A stretch of 64,000 nucleotides of DNA from Mesostigma viride (GCA_009746045.1 RPFO01000065.1:7490862-7554861); one strand, 5' to 3'. Shown: positions 39,270 to 52,085, counted from the stretch's first letter. The notes: generated from the letters alone by a model not told the origin. Numbers and translations: made by a program.

Positions 39270-42200
39270 ATGATTTGTCATGCTGCGCATGCGCGTCATT
39301 CACGCTGGCTTCTGGCTGCAGTCTTCGCGCTCACTGCCGGTCTTGGATGGCAAACGGAATTTTGCGCGGCCGGAAACGTGGCGCTCAAACGCAACGCGGG
39401 CCCTCCTGAGGAGTTTTTCCGACCACCTTCGACTGACCGCATGCGCAATCTTGGAGGATTCCACGTGCGTAGCAGCAGCGTGTCGAAAACGCTTGCAGAG
39501 AACGGCGAGGTGACCACTGTTCGACCTGGAGGGCAAGTAAAAAGCCTAGTGCTTCTAAATTTGGGCCATGGCACCGCGGCTTCTCGCGACATTCTGGAGA
39601 GCTTAGAGCTGGCCGGCATATCCGGATCCGGAAATTACCAAAAGGCTTCTAGCCTTGAAGGCGCCACTGTACGTGTTATCAGCGATCCCGTGAGGTCAAC
39701 CGCCAGTTTGCTGTTCAGCAACGCCAAATTGACAAAAACAGCACACAATTCCATGGCATATGATGGCGATGGCGCGCAAATGCAGGCAGTGTCAATCCGT
39801 TTCAATGGCTCCTTCTTTGAGCAACCAAAGACGAGCACGCGGCAGGACGCGATCAACGCTGCAGGCGGTGCGCCTTTCGTCATAGCTACGGGGTACGCCG
39901 ACTTGACGCTCGAGGTGGGGTTCAGACAGTCTGATATGTTTGTGGGCATGCCGATTGACTTCGACATTTGCGCGACATCAGGCGACTTGAAAGAATCATT
40001 GAAACTTGTGAAGGTGTCGGTTGCTGCAGTCCATTTGTCTAGTGATGGAAAGGTGTTCCCAGCAATACCCGTCTCCCAGCTGCCAGCTGCCACCGAGGAC
40101 ACGAAGGTCGATGCAACTGGGACCCCAGCTGGCGCCTGCTGCGTCAGTTTCTCGCACGTCGCCGACAGCCCTGGTCATTGGGAATTCCGAGTGGACGCCA
40201 GCGGCGAGGGGTCATCTATCGGAGACTTCGAGCGCACGGCACATGTCACAGCCAATGTCGGTGACATGCCTCTTGGGCACATCTTGGCAGCAAAGATGGT
40301 GACAACCATGGAGGTGAGGGCATATGTTCGGTCAGTAGTCGTGGATTTCGCAGAATCCATGAGTGAATTCAATTTGCATAGGCTTACAAGTGTGCACCTG
40401 GGCAAACGTCTGTCTGCATGTGAGACTCGTGCTTTTGTGTGGGACTGCATGTGCCACATGTAAATTAAAAATGTCCTTAACTATATAATGTACATGCAGC
40501 TTACGGCCTTGCTCCTTTTCCGGTTGCGTGCCACAGTCTGTTGGCAACTTTGTGAATTATGTTCAGGTCGCAACACTTGCGACCCCTATATGTATATATA
40601 CTACTACATGGATTGACCAGTGGTTGCTAGGACTAGCCGCCGTACTGCATGGATATGTATAAGATGCGAAATTTCATCTGCTGCTTGTACAATCACTGGA
40701 CCCCCTGGTTCGCAAATACGTCGTGACTCAAAGCCCGCATGTGCATTTTTGGCTCCGGCGCATTGTTCACGATTAACATTCGTCAATATGTTGTCAGAGT
40801 GGGGACCCAGATGTTCATGTTGGGGTATTCCGTGTGATAGTCCATGCCACAGCCCCTCAGAATGCATGACGATGCGGCATGGGTACAGCTATGAGTGTGT
40901 GTTTGGTTCAGCTGCCGTAGTGTTCACATACCAGCAAACCCCTGACGTATATTTACCGCACGCTTATTTGCCAATCAGGCCGTTGAACACCACTAGCCGT
41001 GCTCAATTTGCTTACAACCTGGGTAATATGGGGACTTAATTATTGTTCTCAGGAATGGTGGTCTTTATTATTGTTCTTGGTAATCTGAGGGATATTATGG
41101 TAATAACAATGCTCTTGGTTAGATGGTGGTGCAGTTTGCCACTACGCCTGTAGTGAGCACTAAGAGTTTGTTCTCACATACCATCCGCGAACGGTTGGTC
41201 CCTGCGCCAACTCGATCACTCCTTCCCACCTGGGATGTGTCTGAAGGCTGGGATGTGTCTGACGGCTGTGAGGTATAACGTACCAATCTGTTCTGCCGCC
41301 ACTGAGTCCTCTGGCGGCGGCTATCCTGGGCACAGCCAGTCATCTGTGTGGCAAGCGGTGCCATCCCGCTCAATGCAACTGTTTACATGCAACAGTGAAG
41401 CCGGCTATTAGGATCTCTCAAAGACTTGGCGGGCCTCTCAATGAGTACTAAAATGATCCGGGATACTGTGCATGGCGCCTGGCATTTGATTGACACAGAA
41501 TGGCGTGGAGTACGCGGCCATCACGATATCGGGGGCGGCACGTGCGCCCCAGTCGTGGCGGGTGGCAGCCTATGGTGAACTGCTTGGGACAGACGAGCAG
41601 GGGACGATGGGCCCCGTGGCATACGCCCGGCACATTGCAGAGATTGAGCCTGCGGTTGGCAACGCCAGTACTTGGGAGACCACGCTGCTGCTGCACACAG
41701 ACTGGATGGCACGCGAGGCAAAATTTCGGGTGAGCGGATACGTACCCTCCCATGAGGGTTCTTTGGTGCCCATTATTAGATACTAGAGTTGTAATGGCCG
41801 GCTCGTAAAAATGGTGGGATGCGCCCTAGACGCAGGCTAGTGGGACAAACTCGGGTTAGCAGGATGGCCCACCAAACTGAATTCTTGGCGCACGAGGATG
41901 ATGCAGTATTGAAGATTGTCTTCCTGCCTTAGGTATCTGCATTTTTTGTCCCATGCACTAAAGTAATTAATACAAGTCCCACCATATGTCCCACCATGTC
42001 CCACCCAATGAAACCCAACGTGTCCCCCTATATGCCCCGCCAAGGTGAGATTGTACCCCATGGAAAGGCCCCCACTGTGAGTTTGGAAACATTTGCTGTT
42101 GTTGCATCGTATATGAGATTTTGTCCTCCCTTTATTTTGGATACTGCCCCACCACTAGCAGGGCTCCTAGAGCGAGCCATTACCGTAGATTATATCAAGG

Positions 42201-45200
42201 ATTTCCCTGACCACGAGAGTGCTACGAGAGTGTAACCTGCGCTATTGTTGGCTCCTAATCACTGCTCCTGCTGCACCTTGGGTGTCTTGCGCAGGCTCCC
42301 TATGCACTCCAGAACGTGTCTTTTCGCTCGGTGAACCATGGGTACCTGAGACTAAACGCAATGGAAGAGGGGAGCATCCTGCCCGTCATGATGGCAGACT
42401 CGCTTACCAAAAGCAAGCTAGCTCGGGTGGGCGACCCTTCGATGCCCATTACTGACGAGATGCGGTACGGGCGGAACCCGCTGCTGACCGACGCAAACAA
42501 GGGTCGAAAGCTGCTGGGCGCCTCGGGCCAGAAAGTGCTGTTGGTTCATGGCTACTGCAGCAGTGACGTGTGGGGACCGTCCATGTACCAGTTTAGCAAC
42601 GCGGTCAAGTACTATGAACCAAAGCAGAACCTTCCACATGACGAATTCGCACGTAGGATTGCTGACTTTGCCGAGTATTATGATATGTTTACAATTGTAG
42701 CGCACTCCCAGGGAGGAGCAGCCGCCCTCCATTTGTACGACAACTATTGGTCTGGCTTGGACAACGCATCGCCAGCCTCACGCCGCATACAAAGCGTGGG
42801 TACTCCTTATCTTGGCACTCCGTTGGCTGAACCTGGATATGGTATGTCGATAGGCACCTACTTTCAGGAGGCTTGTGGCGCCAACGATGACCTTGGCCGA
42901 CAGGGTGCACAAGCATGGTTGCAAACGATTGCTTATAGCAGTCGTAAGGAGGTTTACTATTACACGACTTCTGATGACTCGTCAGATGACTATTACATCA
43001 GCTATTGCTCCTGGAAAACAGATGCCTTTCTAAACGATCCTAACGACGGTATCGTAGAAATGGTAAGGGGTCAACTGGACGGAGCAAGAAATATGGGCCA
43101 CAAGGTCGGCTGGTGCCACACAGAGGGCATGAGCGATCCGCGTCAAACCGACGATGGGCAACGCAACGCGCAGATGAACAGATATGCACAGGCTCCACCC
43201 GCAGGTATGGATTGGCAATGCTGATCATCATTTACTCTTAGAACTTGGGTGCCTATCTATGCCATGACTGCGTACATGCCATTTTCCCTCCCCACTTCTT
43301 GCTGTTGTTCATTATGTATCAAGCCTTCCATATGAAACCTGTGCATTATATCTACCACATTTACTGCTTTGTCTATAATATGTAATCTAATCTTGTGCAT
43401 TATATAAGTACTACCACATTTGCTGATGTGCGTATACGTAAGTGATTACAATCAGCCTAGATAGTAGTAGCTTGGCTAACTGTATCACCTAGTGTTTGTT
43501 ACTTGATTGGGACGCTGCATGGCCATAGGGCATTTGTCATGTTCATCTGTGGACCATTGTTTATTGTGCATGCAGCCTAATAGCTACCGAGCTGGGGTGA
43601 CTATCATCACTACTGACCATTTGTTGACGGATGTTCACTACACAATCGAATTACAGGTGCAGCTCACAGTAATCAGTACATTCTGGATCCATTTGTGTTT
43701 GCAGACATTTGACGTACTAGAACCAGTCCTAGCTGTACATATTTAGTTCCTGACTTCCTGTGGAAATTTTTGCAGGAAAGCTTGTTTAGGTTTGTTACTT
43801 GTAAATTCTTGGGCTATTCATGGAATTGTAGAAATCATGCCACCAAGTGTTGTACACTAAAATCAAACCTTCAAGCATCTATGCTACTAATATGTTACCC
43901 ACACCACGCCCCTTGACAGTTTGCTGGAAACATACACCCAACAAGTGTATTTGTAGGATAAAACAGACCATGTACTAAAGCAAGCTGATTGCCCCTGGTA
44001 CCCTTGCTGTGAGAGTCCACGGTGTATCACAGTGTAATCCCTTCAACCCCTGGAATTACTATCCCTTCTCCCTCTTTTGAACGTACACTACCCCCCTTTT
44101 GCTCGCTTACCCCTCAAAGGGCTAATTCGCCTTTCAGCAGATTCGCAAATGACCACGCGCGGTGGCAAAGTGCTGTGTGACAGTAATAAAATTATGGAGA
44201 TTGAACGGACTGCACATTTTTTCACTGCGCATAAACTTCTTGGCCTCCTGCATGCTAGCTAGACGCACGCTTTGTCTAGCTGGACAATTGGGTAAAAAGC
44301 CGGTTGCTTCGGTATCCGCTAGCTTCCTTGGTACTAACTTTGGCTAATCATCTTGGAATTATCGGCATGACACGTGTGCATGGCGTCGAACGTCCCGCAG
44401 CACCCCCTCCGCGTTCTCCACCCCCTCCTCGGTGGTCCAGGCCTCCCTCATCGACCCCGTCGGGCCCTGGCCCCTCATATTCAGCAGGTAAAGGCCAGCA
44501 TGTGCAAGGCTACTGCCAAATAGCCCTTGCTCGTGTAGCAAACCTCAGCTACAGGGTCATATTGTGTCCAGCTGGTCCCGAGTCCTGACCATGTCTCCCT
44601 CCCGTGGCAATTGGCCTCTGTCGTGTTACTTGCACTTGCTGGTAGCACCGGATGCATGCCTCTCGACTGCTGAACGGGTGACACGTCCCCTGCTCTCAAC
44701 CCCTGTGCACATGTGCATGTGCACAAAAATGACACAAAACATATTCTGTCTCGCCAAATTTCTCAATTCAACTTCCATGGCGTGGGACGCGGGCTTCTGT
44801 TGTGCAGAGTGCAGATTATCGATCCGCCCGTCTCGACTAGAGTGCACTGCATGACCTAATCGTACGTTCTAATTTGCGCATAAGCAATTACTTCTCTCTG
44901 CCTGTGCCGCGTGTCATCCTATACCTGTCTCGGCTGTGCCCATGTGTACTCTTGGCAACGCGCAGCAGGAGCTGCAGGGCCCACTGCCGAGGACGGCCCA
45001 TCAATCGCCGGCATCGCCATTTCAGTCGTGGTTGTGGTCGCTTCCATAATCGCAGTGGCTGTCATCGTGCTCTACCTGAAACGGAGGCGGCCTGTGGCAG
45101 ATAATAGCAACCCTGCAGTCGCCAGCACTGAACCTACGGCAGCGGTTGTTGCAACAGGCACAACGCTTGCCAGCCATGAGGTGGTGATCTCTTCGCCCCG

Positions 45201-45237
45201 TAAGGCTTCCTTCGATGACCCTATTTATCTCCCGTGA
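39270..45237 (+). CDS. Conditioned-medium-factor-like alpha/beta hydrolase, membrane-anchored, 5 exons
   Basis: Exons 39270-40313, 41499-41729, 42295-43204, 44401-44487 and 44969-45237 join in consistent phases with GT...AG, giving 846 residues. A signal peptide is likely (LLAAVFALTAGL near residue 15). Exon 3 holds the hydrolase: oxyanion motif LLVHGYCSS near residue 510, nucleophile elbow IVAHSQGG with Ser563, acid candidate in NDPNDG (about 676) and His in GWCHTEGM (about 700). This arrangement resembles bacterial proteins and the Dictyostelium protein named conditioned medium factor; the name is from memory of that family. Exon 4 is a proline-rich stalk. Exon 5 encodes one membrane helix (about 769-794, SIAGIAISVVVVVASI) followed by KRRR and a 50-residue tail. 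A type I surface or vacuolar topology is inferred. Substrate unknown. Confidence 0.75.
43205..43224 (+). other. In-frame stop if intron 3 of the hydrolase gene is retained
   Basis: Reading past the donor at 43204 adds GMDWQC and then TGA at 43222-43224. The product would end right after the hydrolase domain, without stalk or membrane helix. Confidence 0.5.
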
Positions 45238-45744
45238 TACATGCCTGTTGTCCGCAAGGGTCCATCTTGTTTTTCTTTGAATCGTGGTCTTTAGCATAAA
45301 AGAATGCACCCACAAATACCACAATGAGGGAATAGATGCTGGCAGTATGGCTACCAGAGGCTGGCGCAGTTTATCCGTAGATGATGGCAGTAACTCTGTT
45401 GTGCTTTGTGTCCCATGCGCACAGCAAGCACTTTCGTACATGCCAAAGTATCGATACGCCACCTGTGGACAACCTGAACCTCGCTTCTATTCAAGAGTGC
45501 TATACGTCAACTGCAACAATTGATACTTAGTACTAGGTTTTGTTGAATATACATAGTATGAATTCGTACGTATTATTATTAGGATCTCCCCCTCATTTGC
45601 CCGCTTGTCCTGTACATGTCTTAAGCTTGAGACAACTAATCTATTTGCAAGCACACCTAAAAGTCGAGGGAAACCCAGTGGAGTGTACGCTGAGGTCTGC
45701 AGCAAGTTGTCTACGGTCTGCACTGAGTTCCAAACTGATGGGGA
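45238..45744. other. Downstream of the hydrolase gene, no gene seen
   Basis: Probably contains its 3' untranslated region. The short frames have no motif. Confidence 0.35.
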
Positions 45745-45757
45745 TCGAATATATAAT

Positions 45758-46624
45758 TAATTAATTAATTAATTAATTAAAATCATAGCTCCGTGGGGAG
45801 CATATGTAACACATAGCCCTGAGAAAGGGGCATCTATGGGTTTGTAATACAATCAGGGCGACAACCTGCAGGTGTGGGATGTACAACTATCACCTGCTCT
45901 GGGTGCACAAGGTGCACCTGCACCGCCATGATGGTTCATGCCTCCTAAACAAGCACAAGCACACAAGGCGGCTTGAGGAGAGGGCCTAGAAGGCCTGCAT
46001 GACATATGGGGTGGAAGGTATGTGGCTAGGCTATAGCTGGTGTACACATTGCATCTCAGCAGAGAGTAGAAGCTCCCTGCTTAGGCATAGCATGGCTAAA
46101 TGCTGACTGCAACATCCATGGGAGGTCCCATTGTAGGCATGGCGTAGCTAAATACTGAAGGCATCATCCATGGGGGCCATTATGGGCGCACATGTGCGGG
46201 GGCCACATGCTAGGCTAAGCCTGACTAATCTACACTACGTACTGGTATGTGTTCCCTAGTCTGAGGTGGCAGGAGGGGCCTGCCAGGGCTTGTGGTCAAC
46301 ATGGATGACCGCCCCCCTCCAGTACACCGCCCACCGGCTTCCCCCCTGCGCGCCGCCGGAGCTGAAGGTAGGTCGGCCATAGCTCGCGTCGCCGCTGTTG
46401 CTGGGCCAGGGTCAAGTCGTCGTCCAGCGTGAAGCGAGTCTCCGAGAGCTTCTTGCGGCATTTAAGGAACGCCAGCTTGTCCCCCATGTACTTAAAGGTG
46501 AGGAGCACAGGTGCCGGGCCAGCCTTACCCCCCGCGCGGGGGAGGCGGACAGCCGACATCTGCAGCTCACCAGTGAGTTGCATGGGGGCAAGAATGTCGC
46601 GCTTAAGTGCCGTGAGAAGCCGGC
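45758..46624 (-). mobile_element. 5'-truncated ORF1-only LINE copy with 13-bp target duplication
   Basis: The copy is flanked by TCGAATATATAAT at 45745-45757 and 46625-46637. On the minus strand it encodes ALKRDILAPMQLTGELQ, GPAPVLLTFKYMGDKLAFL and TRFTLDDDLTLAQQQRRREL (46620-46300), an ORF1-type protein. A 3' untranslated region follows with hairpin GCTCC-CCAC-GGAGC (45789-45802) and an AATT tail at 45758-45781. The 3' region matches 9520-9665 in inverted orientation. No ORF2 lies between ORF1 and the tail. Confidence 0.7.
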
Positions 46625-46637
46625 TCGAATATATAAT

Positions 46638-48350
46638 GGTTCCACGTACATGCATGTTGCCGTGCCGGGCTCTGACAAGTTTGCCAAAACGTGACGGCCG
46701 CCACGTCTGCGCGCGGCGAGGGGCCGGGGTCACGTGCTGCTCGAAGGCCTTCTTGAGGATCATTCATTGGAGCGAAAGGTGGTTTCGGAGATGGCAGTGG
46801 GGTGGGGGGCCCAGATCTTGGCGACAGAGCGCCCGAGGCTCGGAAGCCTGGGGGGCAATGAGCTGAAGGCGGGGGCCAGAGACTAAGTGCTCAGGGCACT
46901 AGAACTGGGCCGCTCTGATATCAACGCTCGGCACAATGAGGCGATGCCTAGGTACAAGATCAGTTAGCGGTGCACATGCCTAGGTACAAGTCCTTGCGGA
47001 CGTGTGCGGCACTACAGCCCACATGGAAAATTGACCGCAGCATATTTTTGGTGACCGCGCCGTCCAGCTTTTTCGCAAGGTCGGCTGTGAGGGTCCACGT
47101 CTCGGCCCCATATGTTGTGAGAACAGGGAGGAGCAGGGCCTTCATTAAACAGGTCCTGTTTCTCTAATAATCAAGGAGACAACCAGGACAACCTCTGATA
47201 GCTTGCCCAAGGGCTTGCGCAACAGGGCCCTGCGGTATTGGCGTAAACGTGCCAGGCGAGGGAGATATTATAGGATTTTCGATCCACGTCGGCGCCTCGC
47301 AGCTGGGGAGTATGGTACTCCCAGCAGCTTGACGCGGTCCCGCCGGGTACTGAACGCGAGAGCCATCAAGAAGGAAGAGGTCGGGCGGTGGCTGAGTGAG
47401 CCTGAACCGCCAGGGCCTCTGCATGACTTCTTGCTGACCTCGAGCCCCACCCGACTCCGGCCTCTTGATTGCCAGGCAATCAAGCCATGTCTGCACGTGC
47501 TCTGTGTCCGGCCGGACGAGTCGAAGAGGGAGCATGTCGTCGATCTGCATAGATAATTTCCGCTGCTAACCATCAAGTGAATTGCAGCCAGCTGACGCAA
47601 GCCGAGCTGATCGAGTCTCGATCGCTGACTCGTGGCCGTCCAACGGTCCAACTGCAGTGGGCAGGCGGTTGAGGATGAGCCGCATCAAAAGCTGAACTAG
47701 CGGGGGTGCGCCTAGCTTGAATGCACGCCCCTCTGTAGAGTGTAGTCAGTGCCGGGGTCGGCGGGCGACCCTTTGCATGTTTTGATTGTACAGCATCGTG
47801 CTCGAAAACTGCATGACTGATGCCAGCTGGGCGCCGCTGGGCCGGGCTGTTGCGACAACACTCAGAATGCGGTTGCAGATGTCCCAGAAGAGCAGCATGA
47901 CCCCAGTGCCCACATGCAAACTCGGCGGCGAGTTTCACGACCGCGCGGCCGGACTTATCTCGTCGGAGCTGCATCGCAGCGCATGCAGGCGCTGGACCGC
48001 CTCCGTGACCTCAGACTTGGGATCGGGTGAAAGGACGCATGTCTGACGGCCGGGTCGGCTACTGTAGTCGGTGGACTGATCAGCAGGGGATTTACCATGC
48101 AGGTAGTCGATATGATCCGCTGTGGACCGGCCGGACCGCCGGGGCCCGGCCGGGCCGCGCTGGCCAGGGCAGCCTGGCGGGCGGCGGCTGCGGGTAGCAA
48201 GCCCGCGGCGTACGTGCAGCCGTCCAGCGGCCCCCGAGGACGCCTCTGCAGTGGCCGCAGTCCAAGCTAGTGCCGCGCTAAGTTGGTTGGCCGGCGCCCC
48301 AGGTAGTACGTCATGGCGGTGCCGGGTCTGGCGGCCGAGGCGTGTCTAAT
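46638..48350 (-). pseudogene. Older LINE relic: ORF1 N-terminal part and reverse transcriptase pieces
   Basis: 46763-46640 encodes MILKKAFEQHVTPAPRR, like the relic near 8263. 47145-46960 encodes LPVLTTYGAETWTLTADL, the post-RT motif. 47560-47450 encodes a decayed RT box (DDMLPLRLVRPDTEHVQTWL). Further right to about 48350 the minus strand is GC-rich and partly open, possibly more ORF2, but no motif is clear. A 15-bp direct repeat ATGCCTAGGTACAAG occurs at 46948 and 46978. Confidence 0.5.
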
Positions 48351-48370
48351 TAAGGGGACGGGACATGCCC

Positions 48371-48394
48371 GAATTTTTTGGCGCCAAAAAATTC
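48371..48394. promoter_or_regulatory. 24-bp perfect palindrome with E2F-like core
   Basis: The sequence is a perfect inverted repeat centred on TTTTGGCGCCAAAA, which matches the E2F/DP consensus (TTTSSCGC) on both strands. A further GCGCC occurs just downstream. No convincing cell-cycle gene is seen next to it; an unrecognised 110-codon frame (48365-48697) overlaps it. Confidence 0.4.
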
Positions 48395-49700
48395 GCGCCG
48401 GAACCGAAGGTCATAAATTTCACGTGCACGGTGCGCGCACCCCTTGCGGAAGTGGCCATGGCGACTGCGTTCAGGCGAAACTACCACACTAGGGCAGGCG
48501 AAATGCAAAAATTTTACTCGAATCTAAAAGACGATGAGTTTATGATGTTAGTTTGTGGCGGACATCAGCTGATTTACAATATCGCTGTTGTTTTTTTATG
48601 CCATCGGCATGGGGGTAATCTGAATTTTTTAGTCGCGCGGAATAAAATAGAATTCATGATAGCGGCGGTAAAATCGCGGTTTTTAGGGTTGTTTTGACCG
48701 TGAAGCAGGCGTTAATACCCTTTGCATCGAATTCTAAACCGAGCTGGTGCTTTTTGCCAGATTTTCGGCCATTATCGGTAAGTAATTGTTCAGACCTACG
48801 CAGTGCGTGTCTGACCTGTCCATGGAAGAACGGCGGTTGTTGCGCGCCTGGGCGAGGGATTTACGAGGGCGAGGTACAGATTTGTCGCGAATGTTATCTG
48901 CGATCAGTGCTTTCTTCTATGAGCTCATCGTTCGAGGTTTTTTGCGTTCTTTTTGGGCAGTTTCCGCCAGCTATCTCGCCGTCGCTTGCCGTTGTGCTGT
49001 CGAATACCTGGCAGCTTTAGATTGTTTTCGTTGATGTCGTGATCAGGGCCGCTTCAGTCGCAGCCTATAGCTCTTCGGGAAGGTATAAGGCATTTCATAA
49101 AACGTGTTCCGGCAAGGATGTTGTGCGTATGGACGCTTCTTGTTGTGTGAGAGTGACGCACCCTCTCTTCGCAGCGGCATCACAGCGCTCATGCGCTGAA
49201 GGGCCGCCAATGGTTTCTTTGCATTTTATCGTGCAGGGATGGAAGTGATTTAGTGATGATGATGTTGGAGATATTGCATTTGTGTGACTGCATGTAGATA
49301 GCTTGTACCAATGGTTGTTTGAGCTTTCCTATGTTATGATGATGTGACAAGACTACAATGTGCTGAGCCAACCATGGTTGACATGCATGACTGCATGCAA
49401 GCTATATATACCATGTTCCTACTTGGTTCCTTGCCCTCCATAGTCCCAGTTTGTCATCCATGCCGGGGAGGACAGTTTAGGAGGTGTTGTTGAGTTGATT
49501 AGCTTGGTTGTCATCAACCTTACACTCTAACCTAGGAGAAACATAGGAAATGCTGCTTAGGCATATTAGGGCTACCATCGTCAAGGCTATGAACATATTT
49601 ACAAGGCTGGCCATGCTGGAGGGATGATGAAGACATATGAGGTGCGTGGCCACCCCTTCGTACATTGTAAACATACTCAGCATGGTTTTGGTGCATGTTG
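48395..49700. other. AT-richer stretch, no recognised gene
   Basis: The composition differs from the GC-rich relics on its left. Plus-strand frames 48365-48697 and 48694-49020 have no motif I recognise. A strong donor-like GTAAGT lies at 48778, so a small spliced gene is possible but unsupported. Confidence 0.3.
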
Positions 49701-49769
49701 GATGGCATATGAAGTGGCACTGTGGGGTTACTAACTTACTGAGTGGTCCTTAGCGCCTTGTCAGGTGGT

Positions 49770-50350
49770 CATATAGGAAACCCATCAACTTGAGTAGTTC
49801 TTGTCACAATGACCCCCCACGTTGAGCATGCGTTGCCGTCAGCGTGCAAGAGTTAATTATGTGTGCTTGGGTCAGTTTGCAGATGTCCTTGATGAAGAAG
49901 GAGGTGCTAGTGTGGCTGAATGGTTACTCTAATTTCCTTGTAGAGTCTACATGGGTGGCCGTCTTGGAATGGTTGTAACTTGGGCAGTTCTTGTCAGAAT
50001 GGCGTCAAGCCTTGAACATAGGAGGTACCGTATGTGCAGAGGTTGGCAGCATGTGGTTTGGCCAGTTTTTGCATGGTTTGGATGGATAAAGGGGTGTTTA
50101 TGGTGTAAGATACACTAAAAAACCTCCCTTAGCTTCGTCACAGGTGGCTACCTAGGAAATCCATCAACTAGAGCTGCGCTCGTCAGAATGACCTGAAAAT
50201 TTGGGGCTGCATGTCCCCCCACCTGTAATATTTGGGAATATATGGTGGAGCATGATATGATGTGTTAATGATTTGATTTTTTTTTTTTGGATTAAAAAAG
50301 TACCTGTTTTGCGGGAAATCCATCAACGTGAGTAAACATTCTTATTTCTT
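49770..50350. repeat. Diverged tandem repeat of about 170-190 bp
   Basis: The phrase AGGAAA(C/T)CCATCAAC with GTCA(C/G)AATG nearby recurs at about 49778, 49965 (weaker), 50152 and 50318. The copies have diverged strongly. Confidence 0.4.
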
Positions 50351-50699
50351 GGTCCCAATTAGGTAGAATTTCTCAAAAGTGGGGGAACTATGCGGGAATA
50401 TATGATTTGGTCCCAATATGTTTGCCCATTGTCCTAGGGAAAATGTGACTAAAATAGCGTCTTTTTCTATTTTTAGCGCGTTACCGGTGTATGGTGGGGG
50501 CTAGTACCCCCCCCAAGTGGCTGGAAATTTTTTTTAAAATCATATTTATGGTCCCCAATCATCATTGGATTTTTTGCACATGCATAGGTATGGTTTCCAG
50601 AAAAGTGCCCTTTAGGCATGTCCCCTCCCCTTAATCAATATTAATTAATGAATAGCAGTAGGCACCCTCAGGCTCCTGCATGCATGGAGAGGTACCTAA

Positions 50700-51486
50700 G
50701 TTAATACTCTCCGGCGAACCGGCGCGTCGATGACTCATCGGCGCCATGATGAGTTCCAAGCCTATCTGTACAAGGCCACTGGCTGGCTGGACCATGGGGC
50801 AGGTGCAGCGCGCCTACGTCTGCACCCGCTACTATGCTTTTGCTTTTGTCGGAAGCTTTATTGCACCCACTGCATGGAAATGCCGGATCGTTTCGACGGC
50901 CGGTCCGATTGTGCACCGGGGCCGGCCCTGTGGCATGAGGGAAGGGGGGGGTGACTCTCGATCTCAGTGCATGCCTGGCTGGCCCCAGGCTGCCCGCTGT
51001 GCACTCTCAGGGATAAAAGGCACCAACTCTGGTGCTCCGTGACTCCCCAACAGGAGCACGTGTTTACTTAAGGCAATCAATACTGAGCTTAGTAGGCACA
51101 CCGGCATTGCGCATTAGCCGATCGCGGGCATAATTGGCGGCCAATATTGTATGAACCATGCTGGCCCATGCAGAGCGCCACTCTCTGCTGAGAAGCCAGG
51201 CGCGCTAGCTCAGTATTGCTATCGTCGACAGAGCGCCCTCAGAAGAGGGAGCTGATTGAGGGCAATGAGCGCTGAAGGCGGGGGGGCCGGAGAGTAGCTG
51301 CCCAGGGCAGGCCCCGTGTCAGTGGGCCGCTTTCAACGCCCGGCAAGCTTGCGGCCGCTCGGCACAATGAGACGTTTGCGGGCCCGGCCGGCGTGAAGGT
51401 GCTGGCACAGGGCAAGTATCGAGGCGCGCGTCCAGGCAGGGCGTGCATTCATGAAGTGGCCTGGATTTTTTTGACCTTCTTGCCAC
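50700..51486. other. GC-rich repeat relic, partly LINE-related
   Basis: 51179-51215 resembles 9411-9455. 51250-51400 resembles 46800-46950 (GGCAATGAG then GCTGAAGGCGGGGG then CGGCACAATGAG). The part 50700-51050 has an open look but no motif. Confidence 0.4.
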
Positions 51487-51600
51487 CATTAATTAATTAA
51501 TTAAACTCGTGCTCCCGTTGGCCAGGGAGTCACGGAGCACCGGAGTGCTTTTAATCCCTGTATGTGCACAACAGGAAGAAAGGGCAGAGCCCCCCTTTGC
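51487..51600 (-). mobile_element. LINE 3'-UTR fragment with AATT tail
   Basis: Third copy of the 3' end seen at 6901-7203 and 15837-16115. It has a slightly longer loop in the terminal hairpin (51512-51529). Confidence 0.65.
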
Positions 51601-52015
51601 CACCGGCCATGCATGCGGAGTGAGGTGCACGTCAAAGGCTACTTCATTCCAGCTCGGCTATAGGCAGGCCGGGGCGATTCCTCAGCCGGGAGTCAGGGCG
51701 ACTGCGCTTAGGCTCATGCAGGTGATGCCGATGCTGGTGAGGCGAGCCTGGGCCGGAGCCGAGGCGACCACGTATACTAGTGCTTGACTAGTGGCACCGC
51801 TGCCTGCCGGGCCAAAGGGCGATCAAAGCTGCAGACGTATTTTCAGGGCTTAGCGTAGGCTGCGTTGCATAGAGAAGCGTTTGCTCGTCAAAATATTGCG
51901 TGATAGTTTCGGGAAAACATATCAGCGTGAGCTTCTTAGAAACATGAAGCGATTGTGATACCCGCGGCAAAATTTGGAGCTCAAATGTTGAAAGTTATGG
52001 GCGCCGCCGACAGCC

Positions 52016-52082
52016 ATCTTAGGGATATGTGTTACATATCCTCCCCACTGTGGGTGTGCTCTGTAATGAATGCATTAATTAA
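52016..52082 (+). mobile_element. LINE 3' end with short ATTAATTAA tail
   Basis: It contains GGGATATGTGTTACATAT, the same terminal hairpin as at 9633 and, inverted, 45803-45817. A decayed CTCCCCAC follows, then the tail at 52075. Confidence 0.5.
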
Positions 52083-52085
52083 TGG

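Noticed and set aside
48365-48697. 110-codon frame starting in the E2F-like palindrome
   Set aside because: No recognisable domain; its first codons are the palindrome itself.
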